DNA of 47,903 nt from an uncultured Bacteroidales bacterium (GTDB lineage Bacteria; Bacteroidota; Bacteroidia; Bacteroidales; Bacteroidaceae). The stretch covers positions 1-47,903 of the forward strand of contig CACWIN010000022.1 of assembly GCA_902760965.1 (NCBI GenBank), read 5' to 3'. A program made the translations under genes and the position numbers. The notes beneath the pieces were generated by a model, which was not told the origin of the DNA, searched no databases, and saw nothing but the letters and a program-made list of their open reading frames with translations. Shown here one piece after another: positions 25,085 to 31,235 of this stretch; the first letter of the stretch is position 1, and each line of letters begins with the position of its first letter.

Positions 25085-26305
25085 ATGAAAATACATAGAA
25101 TCAGAATCTGGCTTTCCCGCGGTTGGTACCGCACACTATGTAGCATATCCCTGCTGTTGCTGCCTCTTTTTTGCAATACCGGCAGGACCTTCGCTGCAAT
25201 CAACCATGTTCAGCAGGATACTATCAAGTCAACCGTTGTGGTGTCTGGCACTAAGCCCCAAGCGGGTGATATTATAAGCGGTACAATCTGTGATGAAAAC
25301 GGTCCAATGCAATTGGTTAACATTACAGAGAGAGATTCTCTTTACCGTATTGTTGCTCATGCTGTTTCTGATGTGAACGGTAAATTCGCTTTCAAACTCG
25401 TTAATCCGGCCAACCGTCTTTCTGTAACCTATGTGGGATATGGTGAGGCTATAACTGCTATTACCGGTACATCCTTTGATGTTACAATGGTTGAATTGCC
25501 AGACCTTCCTGTGGTTGATTTGAGCAGTGACGTAAAACAGACTACAATGTATGGCCCTCCAGCAGTGAACTACAACAGATACTATGATCCCAATGCACAA
25601 CCAGCCGTTAGGGATTTTATAGAAATAGGCGCACGCACTCCTGATGTCAGCGTAATATATGGTGTTCCCGTAAACAGGTTCTTTGTTTCAGACAACCCCC
25701 AAACAGCTAAGGTACTTGAAGACGGCACCATTACCGTAGATGGCAAGAAAATTACAAATCATAATTTTAATTTCCCTAATCCTAGTGCCGTTGATTCTAT
25801 TGTCAATATGCACGGTAAGGAAGTAAAGCAGGAAACTCGCGCCATTAGTCCAAAAGACCGTGGGCTTGTCACAAATGATAATTATTTGGCTCAGTTGCTT
25901 GAATATGCACCCGAAGGTCTTGTTTGCGGATATATTATGCGTAATGCATGGAGAAAGAACCTATGGGGTATATTCCTTGTAAAGGAGAAAAAACAATACA
26001 GCCTGGTTTATAAGGAAGAAGATAAGGTACAGAAAAGGAAGATAAAGTCTGATCAGGCAACCATTCTGGAGGCATCGGTCAACACCCGAATCTCCAAGAT
26101 TGAATTTGATATAAACAATCCCGCTTTCACAGAGGTTTATGGCGGATCACTAGAAATAGGCATGGTTTATGACGGTGATATAGTCTTTGCTGTCACTCCC
26201 TCTAAGGCAGCTCATTTCTGGGCTTTGAATGGTCATGAATACATTGGTATAAATGATGAATTCTGGCAGGCAGAGGTTGACCAGTTCAAGCAGGAAACCA
26301 AATAG
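25085..26305 (+). CDS. Exported carboxypeptidase-regulatory-like domain protein (copy 1)
   Basis: A 406-residue exported protein; residues 1-38 (MKIHRIRIWLSRGWYRTLC plus a hydrophobic run) act as signal. Residues about 58-140 are a CarboxypepD_reg-like beta-sandwich (AGDIISGTICDENGPMQLVN, VSDVNGKFAFKLVNP, VTYVGYGEA), the domain that precedes the plug in SusC-like receptors. A middle part holds a plug-like LEDGTITVDGKKITN. The C-terminal 150 residues (VCGYIMRNAWRKNLWGIFLV, KKQYSLVYKEED, FAVTPSKAAHFWALNG) are shared with the protein at 28819. There is no barrel. It is co-transcribed with the leucine-rich-repeat gene. Its function is unknown. Confidence 0.72.
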   Translation: MKIHRIRIWLSRGWYRTLCSISLLLLPLFCNTGRTFAAINHVQQDTIKSTVVVSGTKPQAGDIISGTICDENGPMQLVNITERDSLYRIVAHAVSDVNGKFAFKLVNPANRLSVTYVGYGEAITAITGTSFDVTMVELPDLPVVDLSSDVKQTTMYGPPAVNYNRYYDPNAQPAVRDFIEIGARTPDVSVIYGVPVNRFFVSDNPQTAKVLEDGTITVDGKKITNHNFNFPNPSAVDSIVNMHGKEVKQETRAISPKDRGLVTNDNYLAQLLEYAPEGLVCGYIMRNAWRKNLWGIFLVKEKKQYSLVYKEEDKVQKRKIKSDQATILEASVNTRISKIEFDINNPAFTEVYGGSLEIGMVYDGDIVFAVTPSKAAHFWALNGHEYIGINDEFWQAEVDQFKQETK

Positions 26306-26422
26306 GTAACTTCGTACCATCAATACTGAAAGCAATATCGGTAGTAACAATACTCATCTTAATTGCCCTGTTCTGCAAGCCATCAAAATAAGAATGAAGA
26401 TTATATCTCTCCTTCTAGCAAC

Positions 26423-26459
26423 AAAACTGCCAGTGCCCACAAAAGACACTGGCAGTTTT
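26423..26459. terminator. Hairpin duplicated from the ATPase 1 3' flank
   Basis: AAAACTGCCAGTG and CACTGGCAGTTTT form the same 13-bp stem as at 20598-20633. The flanking bases on the minus strand (GATTAGG...CCTGGT before it, GTT after it) are also alike. It would terminate the plus-strand operon ending at 26305 as well as minus-strand transcripts. Confidence 0.75.
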
Positions 26460-26479
26460 CACATTACCAGGCCAGAACC

Positions 26480-26629
26480 CTAATCCTCATCCGGCTCAAT
26501 CTCCTCCAAATAAACCATCAGGTCCAAATCCTCATAAACGTTAATATCCCTGTAGTCGCTGTCAAAATGTGGAATATAATTTCCTGTTCGTAGATACAAT
26601 AGATATTGGAACGTGGTACTAATATGGTA
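26480..26629 (-). pseudogene. C-terminal fragment of an unrecognised protein
   Basis: On the minus strand 49 codons run from an in-frame stop at 26630-26632 to a TAG, without a start codon. They include FQYLLYLRTGNYIPHFDSDY and an acidic end (LEEIEPDED). The composition looks protein-like. The bases after its stop match those after ATPase copy 1, so it may be the tail of a gene otherwise lost. The family was not recognised, and it could also be chance. Confidence 0.35.
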
Positions 26630-26738
26630 CTAATAATTTCCTAATCCCTCGGAAACACTCGGAATACGTTTTTGTGGATTTCTATCAATATCAACAACTT
26701 AACCCCATTTTTTATTCCTATAGTTTCCTGCCAAATGT

Positions 26739-26752
26739 TCTCGTATGCTCCA
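26739..26752 (+). tRNA. Displaced 3' end of tRNA-Ala (right junction of the insert)
   Basis: TCTCGT followed by ATGCTCCA. The seven bases ATGCTCC pair with the GGGGCAT acceptor strand at 20412-20418 (six Watson-Crick pairs and one G.U), and A is the discriminator base. Joined at TCTCGT to the 5' part, they give a complete tRNA-Ala(GGC) without an encoded CCA. A terminator follows at once, as expected for the end of a tRNA gene. Confidence 0.85.
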
Positions 26753-26757
26753 CATGC

Positions 26758-26784
26758 AAAAAGGTCGCCGATGGCGGCCTTTTT
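26758..26784 (+). terminator. Original terminator of the tRNA-Ala gene
   Basis: AAAAAGGTCGCC, loop GAT, GGCGGCCTTTTT: a 12-bp stem with one G.U pair and a T run, 5 bases after the displaced tRNA end. ATGCTCCACAT (26745-26755) and its exact complement ATGTGGAGCAT (26787-26797) extend it, so the tRNA 3' end could be drawn into the same stem. Confidence 0.85.
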
Positions 26785-26947
26785 GTATGTGGAGCATGTG
26801 CGACCTTGTTTTATTTTGCTTCGCAAAAGCGCTCGTTACACTCGCTTGGCGGCCCTCCGGGACCGCTCTCACCCTCCGGGTTCGCCCCAATACGTTCAAA
26901 CCTGCGTTTCTTAGCGGTACCAAATCGGCACCAAATGCTGCTCCTGT

Positions 26948-28234
26948 TTACCATTTCAAGCATCCTAGCGGGATGATCTTGACCCCATCGGGGCGTGTAT
27001 ATGCATATTCCCCGCCTGTAATAACCATAAGCAGGTCTGGTTCTCTCAGTGGCACCTGCTTTTCATTCTCGTTATGTTCCCTAATCAGACGGACTATCTC
27101 TTTCAGATGGGTGGCACCGTCTTCAATCTCATCACTACCCAGTTTGCATTCAATCAGGGCATATCGGCCGTCCTCCAGATGCAGCACAATGTCAGCCTCC
27201 AGTCCGTAACGATCACGGTAATGTGATATCTCTCCTCCCAGATGTGCCGAATACACCTTCAAGTCTCTTGCGCACATACATTCAAAAATAAATCCGAAAG
27301 TCTTGAGCTGTGTCATCAGTTGGGCTGGTCCCAAACCCAATGATGCAACAGCAACTGACGGGTCGCAGAAACTGCGTTTCTCACCACTCCTGATTGCTGT
27401 CTTTGACCTGATTGATGGGTTCCAGGCGCTTATGTCCTGGATAACATAAAGTTTCTCAAGTGCTGCTACATATCTGTCAAAAGTACTGCGTACCAGAGAG
27501 TCGTTATTTGCAGTAACATCAGCAAGAATGGTGGATTTGTCGGCCAATGAAGATACGTTTCTGGCGTATGAACGCAGTATCGCCTTGGCAATCTTAGGAT
27601 CCAGTTTCTCCTTGGCGGCCCTTGATATATCCTTGTCGCATACCGTTTTCACATAGTTTTTGGCAATCAGCAGTTTGCCTTTATCTGAAACTGGCTGTAG
27701 TGCTGCAGGCCATCCTCCGCGGCATGCTGCAAATATGATATCCTCAACACTCATTCTGGAGCGTGCGGCTATATCCATTTCTGGATCATTAAACAAGGCC
27801 TCTACAGATATATCTCCTGTTGACTCTCCAGACTCAAACAGGCTCATAGGATACATTGTAAGGCCAGCAATACGGCCGGTGCCGGTATGCGCGGTTTTAT
27901 CTGTATCTGCAGCTGATGATCCGGTCAGAATAAACTGCGATGGTTTCTGCCTGCGGTCGCAAGCTACCCTTACCGCATCCCAAAGTGCAGGAGCATCCTG
28001 CCACTCATCTATCAGTCGTGGAGTCTCACCTTCAAGCAGCAGTGATGCTTTGGTAAGCGCCGTAGCAAGGTACTCATCTCTCTTGTCCGTATCCTGTAAT
28101 TCTATGATACTGGCTGCCTTCTGCTTGGCAGTAGTCGTCTTGCCACACCATTTAGGTCCCTCAATATTCACTGCGCCGAAAGCATCCAGGTAATCCTGCA
28201 GCTGGTCATCAATCGCTCTTTTAAGGTAATCCAT
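26948..28234 (-). CDS. AAA ATPase with C-terminal DUF4143 domain (copy 2)
   Basis: A 428-residue paralogue of the ATPase at 20675. It opens MDYLKRAIDDQLQDYLDAFG, with Walker A in IEGPKWCGKTTTAKQ, Walker B in ETPRLIDEWQDAP, the LTGSSAADTDKT sensor segment, PMSLFESGESTGDIS, and a DUF4143 half ending DGVKIIPLGCLKW. The nuclease-like D...E-x-K triad is in LEADIVLHLEDGRYALIECK. It lies just outside the tRNA insert, in the same orientation as copy 1, and has its own set of three 23-bp repeats ahead of its promoter. Conservation of both ATPase and nuclease-like motifs in both copies argues that each is active. The biological role is not known. Confidence 0.88.
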   Translation of the reverse strand: MDYLKRAIDDQLQDYLDAFGAVNIEGPKWCGKTTTAKQKAASIIELQDTDKRDEYLATALTKASLLLEGETPRLIDEWQDAPALWDAVRVACDRRQKPSQFILTGSSAADTDKTAHTGTGRIAGLTMYPMSLFESGESTGDISVEALFNDPEMDIAARSRMSVEDIIFAACRGGWPAALQPVSDKGKLLIAKNYVKTVCDKDISRAAKEKLDPKIAKAILRSYARNVSSLADKSTILADVTANNDSLVRSTFDRYVAALEKLYVIQDISAWNPSIRSKTAIRSGEKRSFCDPSVAVASLGLGPAQLMTQLKTFGFIFECMCARDLKVYSAHLGGEISHYRDRYGLEADIVLHLEDGRYALIECKLGSDEIEDGATHLKEIVRLIREHNENEKQVPLREPDLLMVITGGEYAYTRPDGVKIIPLGCLKW

Positions 28235-28256
28235 AATCCTATATTTATTTGAAGGC

Positions 28257-28288
28257 GCAATTTAGGCATTCTGCCGTATTCTACCAAA
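28257..28288 (-). promoter_or_regulatory. Probable promoter of the second DUF4143 ATPase gene
   Basis: On the minus strand TTTG (28288-28285), exactly 20 bases, then TAAATTGC (28264-28257), a weaker -7 box. The triple repeat begins 13 bases upstream of the -33 box, the same layout as for ATPase copy 1. Confidence 0.6.
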
Positions 28289-28300
28289 TATTTTTTGCTT

Positions 28301-28369
28301 TTTCATCGGTAACATTTGTGGCGTTTCATCGGTAACATTTGTGGTATTTCATCGGTAACATTTGCGGTA
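28301..28369. repeat. Three tandem 23-bp repeats upstream of ATPase copy 2
   Basis: Units at 28301-28323, 28324-28346 and 28347-28369 share TTTCATCGGTAACATTTG and end TGGCG, TGGTA and CGGTA. The unit length (23) and number (three) equal those before ATPase copy 1, but the sequence differs. A role as operator or as remnant transposon-end repeats is possible. Confidence 0.88.
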
Positions 28370-28446
28370 GATATAAAAGGCAACCCTTAACTCCAACTCT
28401 GCCACAATAATATAATAAATTTGTGGCAAAACAAGCATTTCCCTCC

Positions 28447-28770
28447 TCAAAATACCATAATAACAAATGCAACAGAAATCCTGCACTGCCGCCCAGTCAT
28501 CTGGCTGTGATACCTTGTAATAACCTCATCCCCAACAGAGCTGCTTGCATCAAACACAATCTCTCCTCTGTTAAAAGTCACCGCCACCGTTACGGCAGGC
28601 CGATATAACTCCGCACGCACTATCATCAATGGTAAACTCCCTGCTTACCACAAGCTTCGCATCGTTGGTCTTTGTCCTTTTCTCTGTCATATCAAGTAAG
28701 ATTGAATCAACACAAAGATGTCGTTTTTTACTTAAAATGTCTTGCAACGATATTGCAACGCCTAATTGTT
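28447..28770 (-). pseudogene. Possible broken gene upstream of the second regulatory-domain operon
   Basis: Two adjoining minus-strand frames, one ending near 28571 (DAKLVVSREFTIDDSACGV) and one from 28629 (RPAVTVAVTFNRGEIVFDA), overlap by about 58 bases and would join with one frameshift. No domain was recognised, and a chance origin is not excluded. Confidence 0.25.
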
Positions 28771-28800
28771 GTTTTGACAATCTATCTATACTTACATTTG
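28742..28800 (+). promoter_or_regulatory. Promoter with upstream TTGCAACG repeat, second site
   Basis: TTGCAACG-ATA-TTGCAACG, then CCTAAT, TTG (28769-28771), 21 bases and TACATTTG (28793-28800). The 22 bases ending CCTAAT are identical to those at 23883-23904 and lie at the same distance from the -33 TTG, so both operons probably share a regulator. Confidence 0.75.
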
Positions 28801-28818
28801 TCACAAAAATAAAAGTAT

Positions 28819-29619
28819 ATGAAAACGTCAAAACTCATTTCTTTCATAGTATTGCTGTTTATTCAGGCAGTCGTAACCACAGTGTTTGCTCAGGACAAGC
28901 CTAAGGCGGGTGATACGATCTCCGGTATCATTAGTGATAAATATGGCCCCATGATTTGGGTAAACGTAGTGGAGCTGGATTCATCGGACAGTGTTGTGGC
29001 TCACACAGTCACTGATTTTGGCGGTATTTTTCATTTCCGTCTGGTCAACCCTGATGACAGGATGCAGATACCCTGCGTTGGTTATGAGACTGTAGTTCTC
29101 ACTATTGACACGACCTACTTTGAAATCAAAATGAAGGAAGAAGAGTTGATGCAGGATAATACCACAACACCTGATACCCGTCCTCGTGTCCGTGGAATCA
29201 TCAGGAGCGAATCATACACTATGGAGGAACTTCAGAAGAATGCTCCCCGGGATTACGTTTGCGGGTATGTCATCCAGAATCCATGGGGGACCTATCTATA
29301 CGGCATATATCTTGTCAGGGAAGGAAAACAATACAGTCTGGTGTATAAGAAGTTTGATTACACAGAGACCAGAAGCATCAAGTCCCGTCAGGCTAAGAAG
29401 CTGATAGCATCAGTTGAAAGTAAGATTGCCTATGCCGATGTTCCTAAGAAAACAGCCAATACAACTGGAAACAACGGATCGGGCATTCAAGTGATTACAT
29501 TTTATGATGGCAATACGGCATACGCAGTTACTCCAGATAAGGCGGTATATTTCTGGACGAGTGGATCTGAGGATGTTCCTGATGAAGTTTGGCAGGAAGA
29601 ATACCTTAAGTTCAAATAA
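28819..29619 (+). CDS. Exported carboxypeptidase-regulatory-like domain protein (copy 2)
   Basis: A 266-residue exported protein with signal peptide MKTSKLISFIVLLFIQAVV ending near FAQ. It is a shorter paralogue of the protein at 25085. The regulatory-like domain KAGDTISGIISDKYGPMIWV, DFGGIFHFRLVNPDD, and PCVGYETVVLTID is followed by the shared end VCGYVIQNPWGTYLYGIYLV, KQYSLVYKKF and AYAVTPDKAVYFWTSG. The plug-like middle part of copy 1 is missing. It is first in a run of four plus-strand genes, behind the TTGCAACG promoter. An internally deleted third copy lies at 32622. The function is unknown. Confidence 0.72.
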   Translation: MKTSKLISFIVLLFIQAVVTTVFAQDKPKAGDTISGIISDKYGPMIWVNVVELDSSDSVVAHTVTDFGGIFHFRLVNPDDRMQIPCVGYETVVLTIDTTYFEIKMKEEELMQDNTTTPDTRPRVRGIIRSESYTMEELQKNAPRDYVCGYVIQNPWGTYLYGIYLVREGKQYSLVYKKFDYTETRSIKSRQAKKLIASVESKIAYADVPKKTANTTGNNGSGIQVITFYDGNTAYAVTPDKAVYFWTSGSEDVPDEVWQEEYLKFK

Positions 29620-29691
29620 TTTCTACTTTAACACAAGACGTATTTCCCGTATATTTCAGTTTAGATAGCAGACAAATTAATTAGAAGCATT

Positions 29692-30891
29692 ATGAGAAAG
29701 AAAGTTTTATTGTTTGCATTGACATCTATACTAATGTCACTATGCATTACCACTAATGCTCATGAATCTGTCATTGCCTATTTAGAAGCCGGAAATTCGC
29801 ATTCTGATTCCATTTATTTCAATTCCGCTAAATTTGATGGAGATGAATTTAAGACTGCTGAAGATTTAGTCCGAAAAATTCCCGGAGCAGAAATGAAAAA
29901 TGATGGTAGTATAATGATAAACGGTAAGTCCATTACCAAAATTCCTGTAAATGGTAAACTGTATTTCCCGGAACATGAATACGTGGATTTGGGCTTGAGT
30001 GTAAAATGGGCCACATGTAATGTTGGTGCCGCCAATCCGGAAGAAGTGGGTGGATTATTCGCTTGGGGTGAGACTGAACCCAAATCGGATTACAGTTACT
30101 CAACGTATAAGTTCAGTAAAAACGGTGGTAAGGGAAGTTATACCAAGTACAGTGATAATGACAACAAGACTGTATTGGATTTGGAAGATGATGTGGCCCA
30201 TGTCAAATGGGGAGGCAGTTGGCGTATGCCGACATGGGAAGAGATGGATGAATTACGCAAAGAATGTACTTGGACATGGACAGAACTGAACGGGATAGAG
30301 GGGTTTCGTGTAACAAGCAAAAAGGTTGGTTATGAAGACCGTTCCATTTTCCTCCCGGTTAACAAGTATAGTGACGCTGCTGCTATTGCAGAAGGAATGT
30401 ACCCTTCATACGGTGCATACTGGTCAAGCACACTATGTTATCTTCCAAGTGGGTTTATGTCGGAAGATCGTGACCATGCATGGGGATACATGCTCTGTAG
30501 AGATTATCCCTTGGGGAACGGCGGCTACCGCAACGCCGGTGAGTCCGTCCGTCCCGTCTGCCCGCAAGTAGACATCAAGCATATTGTTGACACAGTATAT
30601 GTACCTGATTCCTTGTTATACATAGAGAAGAGAGTCGTGCTTCCTGTTAAACAGGCAGAACAGATAGCTTTATTACGTAAACTCCCATATTTATGGGTAT
30701 CAGATGAAGGAGATGTTTATGTATTTGGAAGAAAGATTTCTGGTATAAATTTCAATGGGAAAGATGGTATAGAGTTCGTTCGCTCGCCGGAATACTCCAT
30801 CGTGTATCTTCCGTTCCCACCAATTGGGCCATTAGATACTAATGTACAGGCTGTTACTGTAAAAATGGATGGTAAAGGTCCCGTCCGTTAA
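29692..30891 (+). CDS. Exported plug-like / FISUMP-domain protein
   Basis: A 399-residue exported protein (signal peptide about 1-23). Residues 45-92 (FKTAEDLVRKIPGAEMKNDG, IMINGKSITKIPVNGK) follow the pattern of the TonB-receptor plug segment (LL..IPGV.V..DG.I.VNGK...I.VDGK). Residues 94-300 are a FISUMP domain (YVDLGLSVKWATCNVGA, WGETEPKS, GGSWRMPTWEEMDEL, YWSSTL, AGESVRPVCP), a C-type-lectin-like fold of Fibrobacter and Bacteroidetes secreted proteins. The end after 300 looks plug-like again and stops at TAA in a place where the next reading frame continues naturally, so this may be the front part of a longer, frameshifted gene. Confidence 0.72.
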   Translation: MRKKVLLFALTSILMSLCITTNAHESVIAYLEAGNSHSDSIYFNSAKFDGDEFKTAEDLVRKIPGAEMKNDGSIMINGKSITKIPVNGKLYFPEHEYVDLGLSVKWATCNVGAANPEEVGGLFAWGETEPKSDYSYSTYKFSKNGGKGSYTKYSDNDNKTVLDLEDDVAHVKWGGSWRMPTWEEMDELRKECTWTWTELNGIEGFRVTSKKVGYEDRSIFLPVNKYSDAAAIAEGMYPSYGAYWSSTLCYLPSGFMSEDRDHAWGYMLCRDYPLGNGGYRNAGESVRPVCPQVDIKHIVDTVYVPDSLLYIEKRVVLPVKQAEQIALLRKLPYLWVSDEGDVYVFGRKISGINFNGKDGIEFVRSPEYSIVYLPFPPIGPLDTNVQAVTVKMDGKGPVR

Positions 30892-30902
30892 CTCCGGAAG
30901 AA

Positions 30903-31136
30903 ATGAGAGAATATGGCTTGATAGGAATACCCATTCCACTCCCTGAAGGAGAAACCGTCGAGTCCTATCTGCTTAAGCAACCCGGCGTTCATAAGGATGA
31001 AGAAGGTAATATCATATATCCTAACGGCAGGAAACAGACGCCTGAAGACATAAAACAGATAGAACGGTTTACACACATCTCAATTAAAGATTCCCTATTG
31101 AAATATCAGCAGAAATATCAGCAACAGAATAAATAG
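30903..31136 (+). CDS. Small plug-like protein or frameshifted C-terminus of the FISUMP protein
   Basis: A 77-residue frame: MREYGLIGIPIPLPEGETVE, then LLKQPGVHKDEEGNIIYPNG, a plug-like hairpin pattern, and a Gln/Lys-rich helical tail. Its frame is open upstream to about 30877 as RPLTPEE, so a one- or two-base shift in GGTCCCGTCC would fuse it to the end of the FISUMP protein (TVKMDGK). It has no signal peptide of its own, which favours the frameshift reading. If separate, it starts 11 bases after the upstream stop. Confidence 0.45.
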   Translation: MREYGLIGIPIPLPEGETVESYLLKQPGVHKDEEGNIIYPNGRKQTPEDIKQIERFTHISIKDSLLKYQQKYQQQNK

Positions 31137-31235
31137 TGGGCGCAAAGGTTGCTTTCAGCCTGGCGCAGATTCTTAATAATGAGGACGTATTTGGCCAATC
31201 CTGCCGTTATATCAGCAGATAAATAATAATGGCAT

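Larger units (their letters stand above)
26306..26947. other. Non-coding stretch at the right end of the tRNA insert
   Basis: This gap between the regulatory-domain gene and the second ATPase holds, in order: a hairpin copied from the first ATPase's 3' flank (26423-26459), a 49-codon start-less fragment on the minus strand (26480-26629), GGTACTAATATGGTACTAA (26614-26632), the displaced tRNA-Ala 3' end (26745-26752) with its terminator, and a GC-rich run of small hairpins (about 26810-26890). GGTACCAAAT and GGCACCAAAT near 26917-26938 complete it. Reading frames across the hairpins look like chance. Confidence 0.7.
28235..28818. other. Intergenic region upstream of ATPase copy 2
   Basis: It contains the ATPase promoter (28257-28288), the triple 23-bp repeat (28301-28369), an isolated plus-strand TAAATTTG box (28416-28423), and the TTGCAACG repeat with the promoter for the gene at 28819. 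Between 28447 and 28770 the minus strand carries two consecutive frames (KLVVSREFTIDDSACGV, then FNRGEIVFDASSSVGDEVI) that could be one broken gene. Neither was recognised. Confidence 0.5.

Noticed and set aside
26672-27209. Overlapping plus-strand frames across the displaced tRNA end and the GC-rich hairpins
   Set aside because: They cover the tRNA fragment and its terminator and run antisense into ATPase copy 2; the peptides (TRLAALRDRSHPPGSPQ) look like translated palindromes.
22061-28369. The triple repeats as CRISPR arrays
   Set aside because: The units are directly adjacent without spacers, only three per site, and no cas gene is present.
29964-30570. The FISUMP domain as the variable target of a diversity-generating retroelement
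   Set aside because: No reverse transcriptase or template repeat was found in the window; the C-type-lectin-like fold alone is not enough.
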